A stretch of DNA of 64,000 bases from NCBI GenBank assembly GCA_947457545.1, contig CANGXD010000004.1, forward strand, positions 1-64,000, written 5' to 3'. The notes beneath the pieces were generated by a model. The model was given only the letters and a program-made list of their open reading frames with translations, was not told where the DNA came from and did not search any database. Shown in pieces: positions 1 through 9,621 of the stretch. Numbering within the stretch: the stretch's first letter is position 1; every line of letters begins with the position of its first letter. A program made the position numbers and the translations under genes. Source of the DNA: Gemmatimonadaceae bacterium. Its GTDB lineage: Bacteria; Gemmatimonadota; Gemmatimonadetes; Gemmatimonadales; Gemmatimonadaceae.

Positions 1-1004
1 ACGATGCGCTCGCACAGATCGGGAAACAAGACACCCGCGGCCGCGGCGGCCTGTGGGATGAGACTGGTAGGCGTCATCCCCGGCAACGTGTTGGCCTCAA
101 GACACCACGGACGCCCCTCCGGGTCCAGCCGGAAATCGATCCGCGCGTACCCCCCCAGCTTGAGCGCCGCGAAGGCCCGACGGGCCTGGTCCGCCAGCGA
201 CGCCTGGACTTCCGCCGGTAGTTCGGCCACGAACTCCTTGGCCATCCCGGGCGTGTATTTGCACTCGTAGTCGTACAGCTCCTTGGCGGGGACGATTTCG
301 ATCGTCGGCAGCACGGCATCGCCCAGAATGCCCACCGTCAGCTCTTGTCCCGGCACGAACCGCTCGATCATCACCTCGTCGTCGTAGCGGAACGCCTCCG
401 TCACCGCGGGCGCCAGCTCGGCGGCCGCCCGCACGATGCTCAGCCCCACCGTGCTCCCTTGCTTGGACGGCTTCACTACCACCGGCCACCCCAGCTCGCG
501 GCCCACGGCCTCGGCGTCGAGCTGCGACACATTTGTGGGCGCCATGATCCAGTCGGCGGTATACACGCCAGCCGCCCGGAGCACGACCTTGCTGAGGTGC
601 TTGTCCATGGCGAGGGCGCTCGCGAGATGCCCGCTGCCCGTATACGGCACGCCGACCAGATCGAGCAGCGCCTGCACCGTACCGTCCTCCCCCTGGCCGC
701 CATGCAGCGCCAGGAAGACGCAATCCGCCTCGGTGAGCTCAGACATGGTGCCCAAGGTCGGCGACAGCGATTGCAAGGCCATGCCGGCAAGTGCGTCGAG
801 CGAGGGGGGCGCGCTCCCCACCCCGGCGGCCAGCATGCGCCGCTCGGTCTCACGGGTGAGCACCCCTTCCGCCGGGTCGAGGCAGATGACCTCATGCCCC
901 TTTTCGCGCAGCGCCTGCGCAATGCGGAGGCCGCTGGACAGCGAGACATCGCGTTCGGCGGAAACGCCGCCGAGGAGGACAGTAATTGCGAATGCGGAAG
1001 GCAT
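1..1004 (-). CDS. ddl: D-alanine--D-alanine ligase, C-terminus truncated by window edge
   Basis: Reverse-strand frame from ATG at 1004 reads MPSAFAITVLLGGVSAERDVSLSSGLRIAQALREKGHEVICLDPAEG... and later VPGQELTVGILGDAVLPTIEIVPAKELYDYECKYTPGM...RIDFRLDPEGRPWCLEANTLPGMTPTSLIPQAAAAAG, the ATP-grasp Ddl signature. Missing from the ORF track because it runs off the left edge. Confidence 0.95.
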   Translation of the reverse strand, partial: MPSAFAITVLLGGVSAERDVSLSSGLRIAQALREKGHEVICLDPAEGVLTRETERRMLAAGVGSAPPSLDALAGMALQSLSPTLGTMSELTEADCVFLALHGGQGEDGTVQALLDLVGVPYTGSGHLASALAMDKHLSKVVLRAAGVYTADWIMAPTNVSQLDAEAVGRELGWPVVVKPSKQGSTVGLSIVRAAAELAPAVTEAFRYDDEVMIERFVPGQELTVGILGDAVLPTIEIVPAKELYDYECKYTPGMAKEFVAELPAEVQASLADQARRAFAALKLGGYARIDFRLDPEGRPWCLEANTLPGMTPTSLIPQAAAAAGVLFPDLCERI

Positions 1005-1171
1005 GGTGAAAGGTACAGAGCGAAAATCGAATACGCAGTCCCCGCCAGGCACCCGACCCAACACACCCAGTGCGTTTCCCCGCCGCGGGTTGCGGTTGGG
1101 GCCGATTGCAAGCACCGTTCTGAAGTTGGAACTGGTAATGGCTTAACTGGTTACGTTCCCCGGCCGCACAT

Positions 1172-1768
1172 GTGAGCAGCATGCACGATCCCTACACGAC
1201 GCTGGTACAGCTCTCAACCGGCCACATCGTCCTGTCGCGTTCGCTTTCTCTCGAGGAACTACTCGCTGGCGCACGTGAGGGATATGCGCCCTACATTGGA
1301 GAATTGCGCGCCCGATTTGGTGACGAGCTCGAATCCGCCATCGAGTCTCTGGTAGGTGACGCGGCAGCTGAGGTAGTGGACGACCTCTTCATGGCCTTGC
1401 CACGGGTACTGCAGGGGTATGAGGAGACGGGCCGGTTTCGCGCCTGGCTTTTTGGCGCCGTGTACAATCGGGCGCGGACCTTGGCACGAGCCGAGCGACG
1501 CCGTATCGACGGCTCGCCGATACCCATCGGGCATGAAATCTCCTCTCCTGCAACGGTCGAAAGCGAAATCGATGAGCAGGTTATTCTGGATCGCGCGCTC
1601 GCCGTCCTGTCGCCCTCCGAAAGCCAGGCGTGGCTGTTGTCGTATGAAGGGTTGACGCCCGCAGCGATCGCGGCACAGTTAGGTATCGAAGCGAATGCCG
1701 CAGCCGTACGTGTGCATCGGGCACGCAAGCGTCTGGCTGACGAGCTGTCGCGACTGTTCGACGATTAA
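1172..1768 (+). CDS. RNA polymerase sigma factor, ECF-like (sigma-70 family)
   Basis: Region 2-like FRAWLFGAVYNRARTLARAERRR and region 4-like LSPSESQAWLLSYEGLTPAAIAAQLGIEANAAAVRVHRARKRL. Confidence 0.8.
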   Translation: MSSMHDPYTTLVQLSTGHIVLSRSLSLEELLAGAREGYAPYIGELRARFGDELESAIESLVGDAAAEVVDDLFMALPRVLQGYEETGRFRAWLFGAVYNRARTLARAERRRIDGSPIPIGHEISSPATVESEIDEQVILDRALAVLSPSESQAWLLSYEGLTPAAIAAQLGIEANAAAVRVHRARKRLADELSRLFDD

Positions 1769-1777
1769 GGCTACGAT

Positions 1778-3703
1778 GTGAACCGGCGTCCAATGGTAAT
1801 TCGCAACCGACACTTGTTGATCACCGACACTGTTGCCTTTGGTGTCGCCGCCTTCTTGGCATTTACCGCGCGTTTCGAGGGCGTGTCGTGGCTGGAGACC
1901 GAGTACCGCCACGTGATGTTGGCGTATCTCTCTCTCGCGATTCCCACGCGGTTGCTGGTCAATATCGTCCTCGGCTTGTACCGGCGGCTGTGGAGTCTGG
2001 CGAGTATCGCGGAACTGGAGCGGATCGTGCTCGCGGGTTCGGTTGGCGCGGCCTTTACTCTGGCGATCGGTCTGGTCGCCATGACCGATCTTGGTTTTGC
2101 GCGGGTACGACCCCCGTTGGGTGTCCTGGCTATCGACGCACTACTGGCGACCGCGTTTATGGCGTTCCCGCGGTTACTCCTGCGGGTGCGTCAGCGACGG
2201 ATCTCCCGCTTCGCCGCACGCGGAGCGCCCTATATGCAGCAGCCGGGAGCATTGATCATTGGCGCCGGTGCTGCCGGGCAGATCGCCGCGAGGGAGCTGG
2301 CTGCACGCGAGAAGGTGGGATTCCGTCCCGTCGGGTTCCTTGACGATGATCTTCGGAAACAGGGATTGATCATCGAGGACTTGCGCGTGCTGGGTACGAC
2401 CGACCAACTGCCGCAGATCGCGGCGCGGTTGGGGGTTCGCTACGTGGTCATCGCCATCCCCTCGGCGGCCGGGGGAGTCATCCGTCGCCTGTCGCAGGCG
2501 GCGCGCACCGCCAACCTCGAGATACGCATCGTCCCGTCGCTGCACGATCACATCGCTCGTACGAGCGGCGCCATTCCGGTGCGCCCGCTGCGGATCGAAG
2601 ATCTACTGCAGCGCGAGCCCATCGTCACGGACACCGCGGCCGTGCGCGATCGGGTGGCCGGGCGCGTTGTGCTGATCACCGGTGCCGGCGGGTCCATCGG
2701 CTCCGAGTTATGTCGTCAACTCGCGACCATGGAACCAGCTGAACTTGTGCTGGTGGGCCGCGGTGAGAACTCCATTTTTGAGATACAGCAGGAGCTGCTA
2801 CGTGCGTTTCCAACACTGAAGCTCACGCCCATAATTCTTGATGTGCGGGATGCCGAGCGGATGCGCGACGTGATGCTGGAGCGCAAGCCGGTGACGGTGT
2901 TCCATGCGGCCGCACACAAGCATGTGCCGCTCATGGAGCAGAACGTGCTGGAGTCGTTGCGCAACAACGTGCTGGGCACCAAGAGCGTAGTGGACGCGGC
3001 GCTGGCGGCCGACGTGCCGCACCTGGTGCTCATCTCCACCGACAAGGCCGTGCGCCCCACGAGTGTGATGGGGGCCTCGAAGCGCATTGCCGAGCAGGTC
3101 GTGCAGTTGGCGGCACGGGAGAGCGGGCGGGCGTATGTGTCGGTCCGGTTCGGCAACGTGCTGGGGAGCCGGGGGAGTGTGGTGCCTACGTTCCTGCGGC
3201 AGATTGCCGATGGCGGCCCGGTGTTGGTGACGCACCCGGAGATGCGGCGCTACTTCATGACGATTCCCGAGGCCGTGCAGCTGGTGCTGCAGGCATTCGT
3301 GCTGGGCACCGGGGAGGAGGTCTTCTGTCTGGACATGGGCGAGCCGGTCAAGATCGTGGACCTGGCGCGGGATTTGATTGCGCTGATGACGACGCCGGAC
3401 GGACCAGAGATCGAGGTCCGGTTCACGGGGGTGCGGCCGGGAGAGAAGCTGTATGAGGAGATGTTCTTCGGGGCGGAGCACGCCCGGCCGACGACGCACC
3501 CAAAGGTCCTGCGGGCAATCGGGACGAAGGTTAGCGACGGGGCAGCCACCGTTCTTGCGGCGACGGTCGGCGAGCTTCAAGACACACCTGACGCGCACCG
3601 AGTTCGCGATCTAATTGGTGCGCTGGTTGAGGATTACGGGGTGGAGGCCACGACGCGATCGGTGGACGCCGGCGAGCCAACCGGCTCGCTTATCACGCTA
3701 TGA
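1778..3703 (+). CDS. Membrane-bound nucleotide-sugar 4,6-dehydratase, CapD/WbpM/FlaA1 family
   Basis: N-terminal TM segments, then RVVLITGAGGSIGSELCRQL (Rossmann), HAAAHKHVPLME, LISTDKAVRPTSVMGASKR and YFMTIPEAVQLVLQA. GTG start 9 nt after the sigma factor stop. Confidence 0.92.
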   Translation: MNRRPMVIRNRHLLITDTVAFGVAAFLAFTARFEGVSWLETEYRHVMLAYLSLAIPTRLLVNIVLGLYRRLWSLASIAELERIVLAGSVGAAFTLAIGLVAMTDLGFARVRPPLGVLAIDALLATAFMAFPRLLLRVRQRRISRFAARGAPYMQQPGALIIGAGAAGQIAARELAAREKVGFRPVGFLDDDLRKQGLIIEDLRVLGTTDQLPQIAARLGVRYVVIAIPSAAGGVIRRLSQAARTANLEIRIVPSLHDHIARTSGAIPVRPLRIEDLLQREPIVTDTAAVRDRVAGRVVLITGAGGSIGSELCRQLATMEPAELVLVGRGENSIFEIQQELLRAFPTLKLTPIILDVRDAERMRDVMLERKPVTVFHAAAHKHVPLMEQNVLESLRNNVLGTKSVVDAALAADVPHLVLISTDKAVRPTSVMGASKRIAEQVVQLAARESGRAYVSVRFGNVLGSRGSVVPTFLRQIADGGPVLVTHPEMRRYFMTIPEAVQLVLQAFVLGTGEEVFCLDMGEPVKIVDLARDLIALMTTPDGPEIEVRFTGVRPGEKLYEEMFFGAEHARPTTHPKVLRAIGTKVSDGAATVLAATVGELQDTPDAHRVRDLIGALVEDYGVEATTRSVDAGEPTGSLITL

Positions 3704-3816
3704 TGTCGCGTCTCAGGGACCGGTCCGTGCCTCTCAACTGACCGTTCCCCCTCGCGCGATCCCCTTTCGGTGAACCCTGGCGACCGCAACCGTCACACAT
3801 CGAACAGCCCACGACA

Positions 3817-4377
3817 TCAGTGCGAGACGCCTCGACCGAGGAATACCTGCTGCGCCGTACGCACCATGATCGTGACGTCGAACCAGATCGAAGCACGACG
3901 CAGGTACTCGGCATCGAGCTTCACCTTTTCTGGAATCTCGAGTTCGTCACGACCGTTGATCTGCGCCCAGCCTGTCAGTCCCGGAGTCAGTGCGTGAACT
4001 CCGACCTCTGTGCGCAGCGCAATCAGGTCATGTTGATTGTATAGGGCGGGTCGCGGCCCGACTATGCTCATGTCGCCGCGGAGGATGCTCCAGAGTTGCG
4101 GAAGCTCGTCGAGGCTGGCGCGGCGTAACAACCCGCCGATCGGCGTCACATGCCTAGAGGCATCCGTGAGCAGGTGAGTGGCGACCGCCGGAGTACCGAC
4201 CCGCATAGTACGGAACTTCGGCATTTTGAAGAGATGATTGTATCGTCCGACGCGATCGGACCAATACAGCGCCGGCCCTGGTGAAGTGAGGCGTACCAGC
4301 ACCGCGACGATGGCGATGGGCAACAACAGGAGCAGCGTGGCCGTACCAGCCAACAATAGGTCGAGGACACGCTTCAT
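3817..4377 (-). CDS. Initiating sugar-phosphate transferase, short PglC-like bacterial sugar transferase
   Basis: MKRVLDLLLAGTATLLLLLPIAIVAVLVRLTSPGPALYWSDRVGR...PKFRTM...LRRASLDELPQLWSILRGDMSIVGPRPAL...PGLTGWAQINGR; single N-terminal hydrophobic segment. Confidence 0.93.
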   Translation of the reverse strand: MKRVLDLLLAGTATLLLLLPIAIVAVLVRLTSPGPALYWSDRVGRYNHLFKMPKFRTMRVGTPAVATHLLTDASRHVTPIGGLLRRASLDELPQLWSILRGDMSIVGPRPALYNQHDLIALRTEVGVHALTPGLTGWAQINGRDELEIPEKVKLDAEYLRRASIWFDVTIMVRTAQQVFLGRGVSH

Positions 4378-5360
4378 CGTCCTGTCGCTCCGTCGCGCAA
4401 TCCTTCAACGACCGCACGAAGACCCGCGTCAACCGTAATGGGCGGATTCCAGCTGAGGCGTTCGCGCGTGGGCCCACTGTCCACTTGCAGTGTGCCGCCG
4501 AGCCTCTGCCAGAGGTCTCGACGTCCGATCGCGCGCGCACTGAACGCAAGGACCGATAACGGAACCGGGAGCAAGCGAGATGAAACCCCAAGTGCGCGCG
4601 CGGTACGTCGCAGTAGTTCGCCTGTCGAGAGATCCTCACCATCGCTGACGAGGAAAACCTGACCCACGGCGTCGGGATGCTTGAGGCAAGTCACTATGAG
4701 GTCGACGAGATTCACGAGCGCGACATACGACCTCCGATTCCCATTTGCTTCTCCGAACGGCAACGGCAGTCCGCGGGCAACCCAACGCACCATACTCAGG
4801 AAGTTTGCCTTCACTCCCGGGCCATAAACCAGCGGTGGCCGGATAATCACCAGCTCAATCGCACTGGTCGCGGAGAGCGCTTGGAGCGCCTGCTCGGCTT
4901 CAAACTTGGAAATCCCGTATGGGTCCACCGGGGCGGGGCGATCGCTTGCACGGTATGGCTTGCCAAGTGCGGTGCCTTCGCCGTTCACCTTGATGGAAGA
5001 GATGAAGATGAAACGTCGGACGCCTGCAGCTGCGGCTTGCTTCGCCAGAGAGAGGGTGCCCTCGACGTTCGCGTTGCGGTGCGCGGCGAGCGGGTCGGTG
5101 GCGGTTTCGTTCATCACGTGGACACGCGCAGCGCAGTGTACCACTACGTCGCATTCCTCAAGTGCCGCGGTCCAGTCGGTCGCCGGGCCCAGATCGGCAA
5201 CCTGTACTTCGCGGACTCCGGTGCGGGTGCTCGACTTACGGCGGACGGAGGCGGTAACAGGGCTGCCGTCACGGACAAGGCGCTCAACGACCGCGCGGCC
5301 GACGAAACCGGTGGCTCCGGTGACGAGGACGCGGCTTGGCATCATTGCGGCTTGCGCCAT
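4374..5360 (-). CDS. NAD-dependent epimerase/reductase, WbpV-like (extended SDR)
   Basis: SRVLVTGATGFVGRAVVERLVRDG...VVHCAARVHVMNETATDPLAAHRNANVEGTLSLAKQAAAAGVRRFIFISSIKVNGE; 4-bp overlap with the downstream transferase. Confidence 0.85.
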   Translation of the reverse strand: MAQAAMMPSRVLVTGATGFVGRAVVERLVRDGSPVTASVRRKSSTRTGVREVQVADLGPATDWTAALEECDVVVHCAARVHVMNETATDPLAAHRNANVEGTLSLAKQAAAAGVRRFIFISSIKVNGEGTALGKPYRASDRPAPVDPYGISKFEAEQALQALSATSAIELVIIRPPLVYGPGVKANFLSMVRWVARGLPLPFGEANGNRRSYVALVNLVDLIVTCLKHPDAVGQVFLVSDGEDLSTGELLRRTARALGVSSRLLPVPLSVLAFSARAIGRRDLWQRLGGTLQVDSGPTRERLSWNPPITVDAGLRAVVEGLRDGATGR

Positions 5361-6469
5361 ACCTTCCGGTTAACAAAATCAGTATAGCTCTGGATGATCC
5401 TCAGGACTTTATCCGAAACGTTCGTCGCCTCGTAGTCCGCAACGATCGCAAGCGCCCTCGTCTCGCCACGGGGCTGGACCTCGATAATCCCCAGCGCCTC
5501 TTCGACGCGACGCGCATCGAGGCCTACCATCATGACGGAACCTTCTTCAAAACCCTCCGGCCGTTCATGCACCTCTCTAAGGTTCAATGCCGGAAAGTTG
5601 AGGATCGACGACTCCTCGGTGATGGTGCCGCTGTCGGACAGGACTACGCGCGACCGAATCTGGAGCGCAATGTAATCGAGGAACCCGAACGGTTTGCAGA
5701 ACTGTACACGCTTATCAGCTGCGAGGCCGAGCGCTTCGATCCGCTTTCGCGTCCGCGGATGCGTCGACACAATGACCGGTTCGTCGTACTTCGCCGCGAT
5801 CAGATTCAGTATCCCGTATAGTCGTTCGAGGTTCGCGGGGGAGTCGACGTTCTCCTCACGGTGTGAACTGACCACGCTGTATTTCCCGGCAGAGAGTCCA
5901 AGCCGCGAGAGGATGTCCGAGCGCTCGATGACCGAGTGATAGTGTTCGATTACCTCCCGCATCGGGCTCCCCGTACAGATTACCTGATCGGGCGATAGCC
6001 CTTCACGCAGCAAGTACTGCCGCGCGATCTGGCTGTACGTGAGATTGATATCAGAGATGTGGTCGACGATGCGACGGTTGATCTCCTCGGGCACACGGAA
6101 GTCGAAGCAGCGGTTGCCTGCTTCCATGTGGAAGATCGGCACCTTGCGGCGTTTGGCCGAGATTGCGGCAAGGGCACTGTTGGTGTCGCCGAGCAGCAGC
6201 AGGGCTTCTGGCTGGTGCTGTTCGATCGCACGGTCGACCGCAATGATCACCTTCCCGATCGTCTCCGCCGCCGTGCTTCCTGCAGCGTCAAGGAAGACAT
6301 CGGGTGGGCGGATGCCTAAATCTCTAAAGAAGACCTCGTTGAGTTCGAAGTCGAAGTTCTGTCCGGTATGGACGAGCACATGCCGGCAGTGCCGATCCAG
6401 CTTCGCGATCACACGCGACAGGCGGATGATCTCGGGCCGCGTCCCGACGACCGTCATGACCTTAAGCAT
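5342..6469 (-). CDS. UDP-N-acetylglucosamine 2-epimerase family, WbjD/FnlC-like
   Basis: MLKVMTVVGTRPEIIRLSRVIAKLDRHCRHVLVHTGQNFDFELNEVFFRDLGIRPPD...GDTNSALAAISAKRRKVPIFHMEAGNRCFD; overlaps wbjB-like gene. Confidence 0.92.
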   Translation of the reverse strand: MLKVMTVVGTRPEIIRLSRVIAKLDRHCRHVLVHTGQNFDFELNEVFFRDLGIRPPDVFLDAAGSTAAETIGKVIIAVDRAIEQHQPEALLLLGDTNSALAAISAKRRKVPIFHMEAGNRCFDFRVPEEINRRIVDHISDINLTYSQIARQYLLREGLSPDQVICTGSPMREVIEHYHSVIERSDILSRLGLSAGKYSVVSSHREENVDSPANLERLYGILNLIAAKYDEPVIVSTHPRTRKRIEALGLAADKRVQFCKPFGFLDYIALQIRSRVVLSDSGTITEESSILNFPALNLREVHERPEGFEEGSVMMVGLDARRVEEALGIIEVQPRGETRALAIVADYEATNVSDKVLRIIQSYTDFVNRKVWRKPQ

Positions 6470-7472
6470 GACGCGCCTCTTGGACGACAGCGAGGCCGGC
6501 TAGAATCTTTTTCACTGCGGCGACGTCAAGTCGTCGCGTGCTGTGCGACGTATAGTCATCGCACTCTGAGATGCGCGACTCCCCTTCGACAAAATACTTC
6601 GCGTAGTTCAGATCGCGCGAGTCCGCAGGGATCCGATAGTACTCACCGAGGTCTTCAGCGCGCACCATCTCTTCACGCGATACGAGCGACTCGTAAAGCT
6701 TCTCACCGTGCCGGGTCCCTATGACTTTTAGCTCATTTGATTTCCCGAGCAGTTCGCGCAATGCGATCGCGAGGTCACCAACGGTAGATGCAGGGGCCTT
6801 CTGCACGAAGATGTCGCCAGGTTTCGCATGCTGGAAGGCGTAAAGCACGAGTCTCACCGACTCATCCAGCGACATCAGAAAGCGCGTCATGTTCGGGTCG
6901 GTAACCGTTAGTGGGAGCCCGCGTTCGAGCTGCGACAGGAAGAGCGGGATGACGGACCCACGGGAAGCCATGACGTTACCGTAGCGCGTCGCACAAAGTA
7001 CCGTACGGTCAGGATCGCAAAGTCGGGCCTTCGCTACCACGACCTTCTCCATGAGCGCCTTCGACATCCCCATCGCATTGATCGGGTAGACCGCCTTGTC
7101 GGTACTCAGCACTACGCAGCGCCGCACAGCATGCGCGATGGCCGCGCGCAGCACGTTTTCCGTGCCGATTACGTTGGTGCGTACCGCCTCCATCGGGTAG
7201 AACTCACAGGACGGCACCTGCTTCAGCGCTGCCGCATGGAAGACATAGTCGACGCCAATGAACGCATCGTGGACACTGTCGTACTCCCGCACATCCCCGA
7301 TGTAGAACTTGAGCTTCTCATTGTTGAACGCCATACGCATATCGTCCTGCTTCTTCTCATCGCGGCTGAAGATGCGAATTTCCGCCAACTCCGAATTCAA
7401 GAAGTGTTCGAGCACCGCATTGCCGAAGGAACCGGTGCCACCGGTAATGAGGAGGACCTTGTCTTTGAACAT
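6462..7472 (-). CDS. UDP-GlcNAc 4,6-dehydratase/5-epimerase, WbjB/FnlA-like
   Basis: MFKDKVLLITGGTGSFGNAVLEHFLNSELAEIRIFSRDEKKQDDMRMAFNNEKLKFYIGDVREYDSV...HAAALKQVPSCEFYPMEAVRTN. Start taken at MFKDK rather than the longer ORF start at 7538. Confidence 0.92.
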   Translation of the reverse strand: MFKDKVLLITGGTGSFGNAVLEHFLNSELAEIRIFSRDEKKQDDMRMAFNNEKLKFYIGDVREYDSVHDAFIGVDYVFHAAALKQVPSCEFYPMEAVRTNVIGTENVLRAAIAHAVRRCVVLSTDKAVYPINAMGMSKALMEKVVVAKARLCDPDRTVLCATRYGNVMASRGSVIPLFLSQLERGLPLTVTDPNMTRFLMSLDESVRLVLYAFQHAKPGDIFVQKAPASTVGDLAIALRELLGKSNELKVIGTRHGEKLYESLVSREEMVRAEDLGEYYRIPADSRDLNYAKYFVEGESRISECDDYTSHSTRRLDVAAVKKILAGLAVVQEARHA

Positions 7473-7498
7473 GGCGAGAGAATGGTGGGAAGTCGGAG

Positions 7499-8368
7499 TC
7501 ACCCGAAGTCGCGCATGGCGCGGACGAGCGCTGACCAAGACGGAGGAGCGTACCCGGTCGCGGCGCGGAAACGCGTAGAATCGAGCGATCGGTCGATGAC
7601 GAGCTCATCGTCCGGCGTGATCGTGTTCTTCCGTCCGTACGCGTCCGCGATCAGACACAGCAGATCGTACTTCGTGATCGGGTCCGCGGACACGTGGTAC
7701 AGGCCACGCAGAGAAGGATTCGGAAGCACCGCGTCGCGGATAATCCGTGCCAGCTCCACGGTGGGGAGACCGGAGAACACGGCTTTCGAGAACCCCCGCA
7801 CCGGAACCTCCTGCGACAGGAACCATGCGACCAGGCCATAAGTACTCTCGAGTTCGTGGCCGATAATCGAGGTCCGTAACGTGATCGCATTCTCGTAGTC
7901 GACCTCACCGAGCAACTTACTGCGCCCATAGAGATCGTATGCATTGGGAAAGTCCGCTTCCGTGTACATACCTTTCTTCCCATCGAACACGCAGTCTGTG
8001 CTGACATGAACGACTCGGGCGCCAACCGCCTGCGCGAGCCGAGCGAGTCGATGCGGGAGGACGGAGTTGATCGGGATCGCGAACAGCGCGTCGTCGGCTT
8101 CTACACGCTGCTTCACTACCCCGATGCAGTTCACCACGACGTGAGGGCGGACCTGTGCGAAGGCCATCACGAGTGAATCGAACTGTTCAACGTCAACGCC
8201 CGAGATGATCTGTGGGTGGAGCGCCCGATGAAAGTGCCGTAACGAAGCGGCCGATCGCGTTGTGCCGAAGGCTTCGAAGCCGGCACTCTCGTGGAACACC
8301 CTCAGTACGGCATTGCCGAGCATCCCCGATGCGCCGAGCACCAAGATGCGCGTTCCTGCTTCACTCAT
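7499..8368 (-). CDS. RmlD-like dTDP-4-dehydrorhamnose reductase family, WbjC/FnlB-like
   Basis: RILVLGASGMLGNAVLRVFHESAGFEAFGTTRS...VNCIGVVKQRVEADDALFAIPINSVLPHRLARLAQAVGARVVHVSTDCVFDGKKGMYTE; between wbjB-like and wbuB-like genes. Confidence 0.9.
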   Translation of the reverse strand: MSEAGTRILVLGASGMLGNAVLRVFHESAGFEAFGTTRSAASLRHFHRALHPQIISGVDVEQFDSLVMAFAQVRPHVVVNCIGVVKQRVEADDALFAIPINSVLPHRLARLAQAVGARVVHVSTDCVFDGKKGMYTEADFPNAYDLYGRSKLLGEVDYENAITLRTSIIGHELESTYGLVAWFLSQEVPVRGFSKAVFSGLPTVELARIIRDAVLPNPSLRGLYHVSADPITKYDLLCLIADAYGRKNTITPDDELVIDRSLDSTRFRAATGYAPPSWSALVRAMRDFG

Positions 8369-9621
8369 TTCGCCCCCGTACAGTCCGCAGTCGGTGAGAC
8401 AGTCGCACCCAGTTGCGCGACCGATGACAAGATACCGACGAGCCTAGACCCCAACTTCTGTGGATCAAAGTGACGATCATAGTACGCGCGCGCTCGGGCG
8501 CCCATCGCAAGACGCTCTGCCGGCGTGGCCGCGTAGAGACGCCGCGCCGCAGCGGCGAGCGCCGATGCGTCTTCTGCGGGCGTCGCTATTCCCGCCTCCG
8601 CCTCGCCGACCACCCGCGCGCCTTCGCCATCGAGGGACGCGAGGATCGGTTTTCCAGCCGCAAGATACGACTGAAGTTTACTCGGAACGGTCTGAGCGAG
8701 GATAGGTTGCTTCGCTAGACTAACGAGTAGGACGGAGGCCTGTTCTAAGATCGCGGGCATCGCGGCTGGGGGAAATCGACCAGGCAAGTCAACATTCAGT
8801 AGTGCTGCTTTTTGTACCGCTTCGCGTAGCCAATCGGAACGACTACCGCTGCCGACGAGTATGAACCGGACGTCGGTCAGGTCGCGTAACTCGGAGGCCG
8901 CCGCGAGCACGGTGTCCAGCGCCTGAACGGTTCCGAGGTTCCCTGCGAAGACGATCGTGAAACCCTCTCCGAGCCGAAGTGGTGGCTCGTCTGCTCTAGC
9001 TACCGACGGAACCGGACCGTCTCCCGGGTTAGGGAAGTACTCGATTGGCGTGTACGGCGCGAGCCGTCGCACCGGCGACTCGAACGCCTGTGACTGCACC
9101 AGCAGTAAATCGTTGCGGCGATAGATCCAACGCACGACGCCCGCCACCAGCATTAGGGCCCGCCGATTGCGAATGAACCCGGTGACCTCCAAGCTCTCTG
9201 GCCAAAGATCCTGCACCCAGGTCACAAGCCTGGCACGCTTAAGTCGCGCGATGGCCACGGCGGGGATCGCCTGAAGAATTGGCGACGGAGCGTAGACGAG
9301 TACCACATCAAACCGCTGTCGGCGCAAGAGCCACGGCCCGACACACGCTGCGGAGATGATGAACGACAAATAGTTGCCGACAAGACGAAGGGCTGAGCCA
9401 CGACCGCGAGGGAGCATAGGCACTCGCCAGATCTGAGTCCCTTCGTGTACTTCCTCCCGTGTCGACATCGCCGAATAGCCTGGAAAGACTTCACCATCGG
9501 GATAGTTCGGCTGTCCGGTCAGTACTGCAACCTCTACGTCGGCAGCACGAAGGGCACCGACGACCTCCGTGATTCGGAACGTCTCAGGCCAGTAATACTG
9601 ACTGAGGACGAGCACTCTCAC
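8365..9621 (-). CDS. Glycosyltransferase family 4, WbuB-like (candidate L-FucNAc/FucNAm transferase)
   Basis: MRVLVLSQYYWPETFRITEVVGALRAADVEVAVLTGQPNYPDGEVFPGY... with C-terminal GT-B motifs; 4-bp overlaps with both neighbours. Confidence 0.9.
   Translation of the reverse strand: MRVLVLSQYYWPETFRITEVVGALRAADVEVAVLTGQPNYPDGEVFPGYSAMSTREEVHEGTQIWRVPMLPRGRGSALRLVGNYLSFIISAACVGPWLLRRQRFDVVLVYAPSPILQAIPAVAIARLKRARLVTWVQDLWPESLEVTGFIRNRRALMLVAGVVRWIYRRNDLLLVQSQAFESPVRRLAPYTPIEYFPNPGDGPVPSVARADEPPLRLGEGFTIVFAGNLGTVQALDTVLAAASELRDLTDVRFILVGSGSRSDWLREAVQKAALLNVDLPGRFPPAAMPAILEQASVLLVSLAKQPILAQTVPSKLQSYLAAGKPILASLDGEGARVVGEAEAGIATPAEDASALAAAARRLYAATPAERLAMGARARAYYDRHFDPQKLGSRLVGILSSVAQLGATVSPTADCTGAK

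Noticed and set aside
345-1175. 276-aa + strand ORF
   Set aside because: Antisense to ddl; composition typical of a spurious GC-rich ORF, no recognisable motif.
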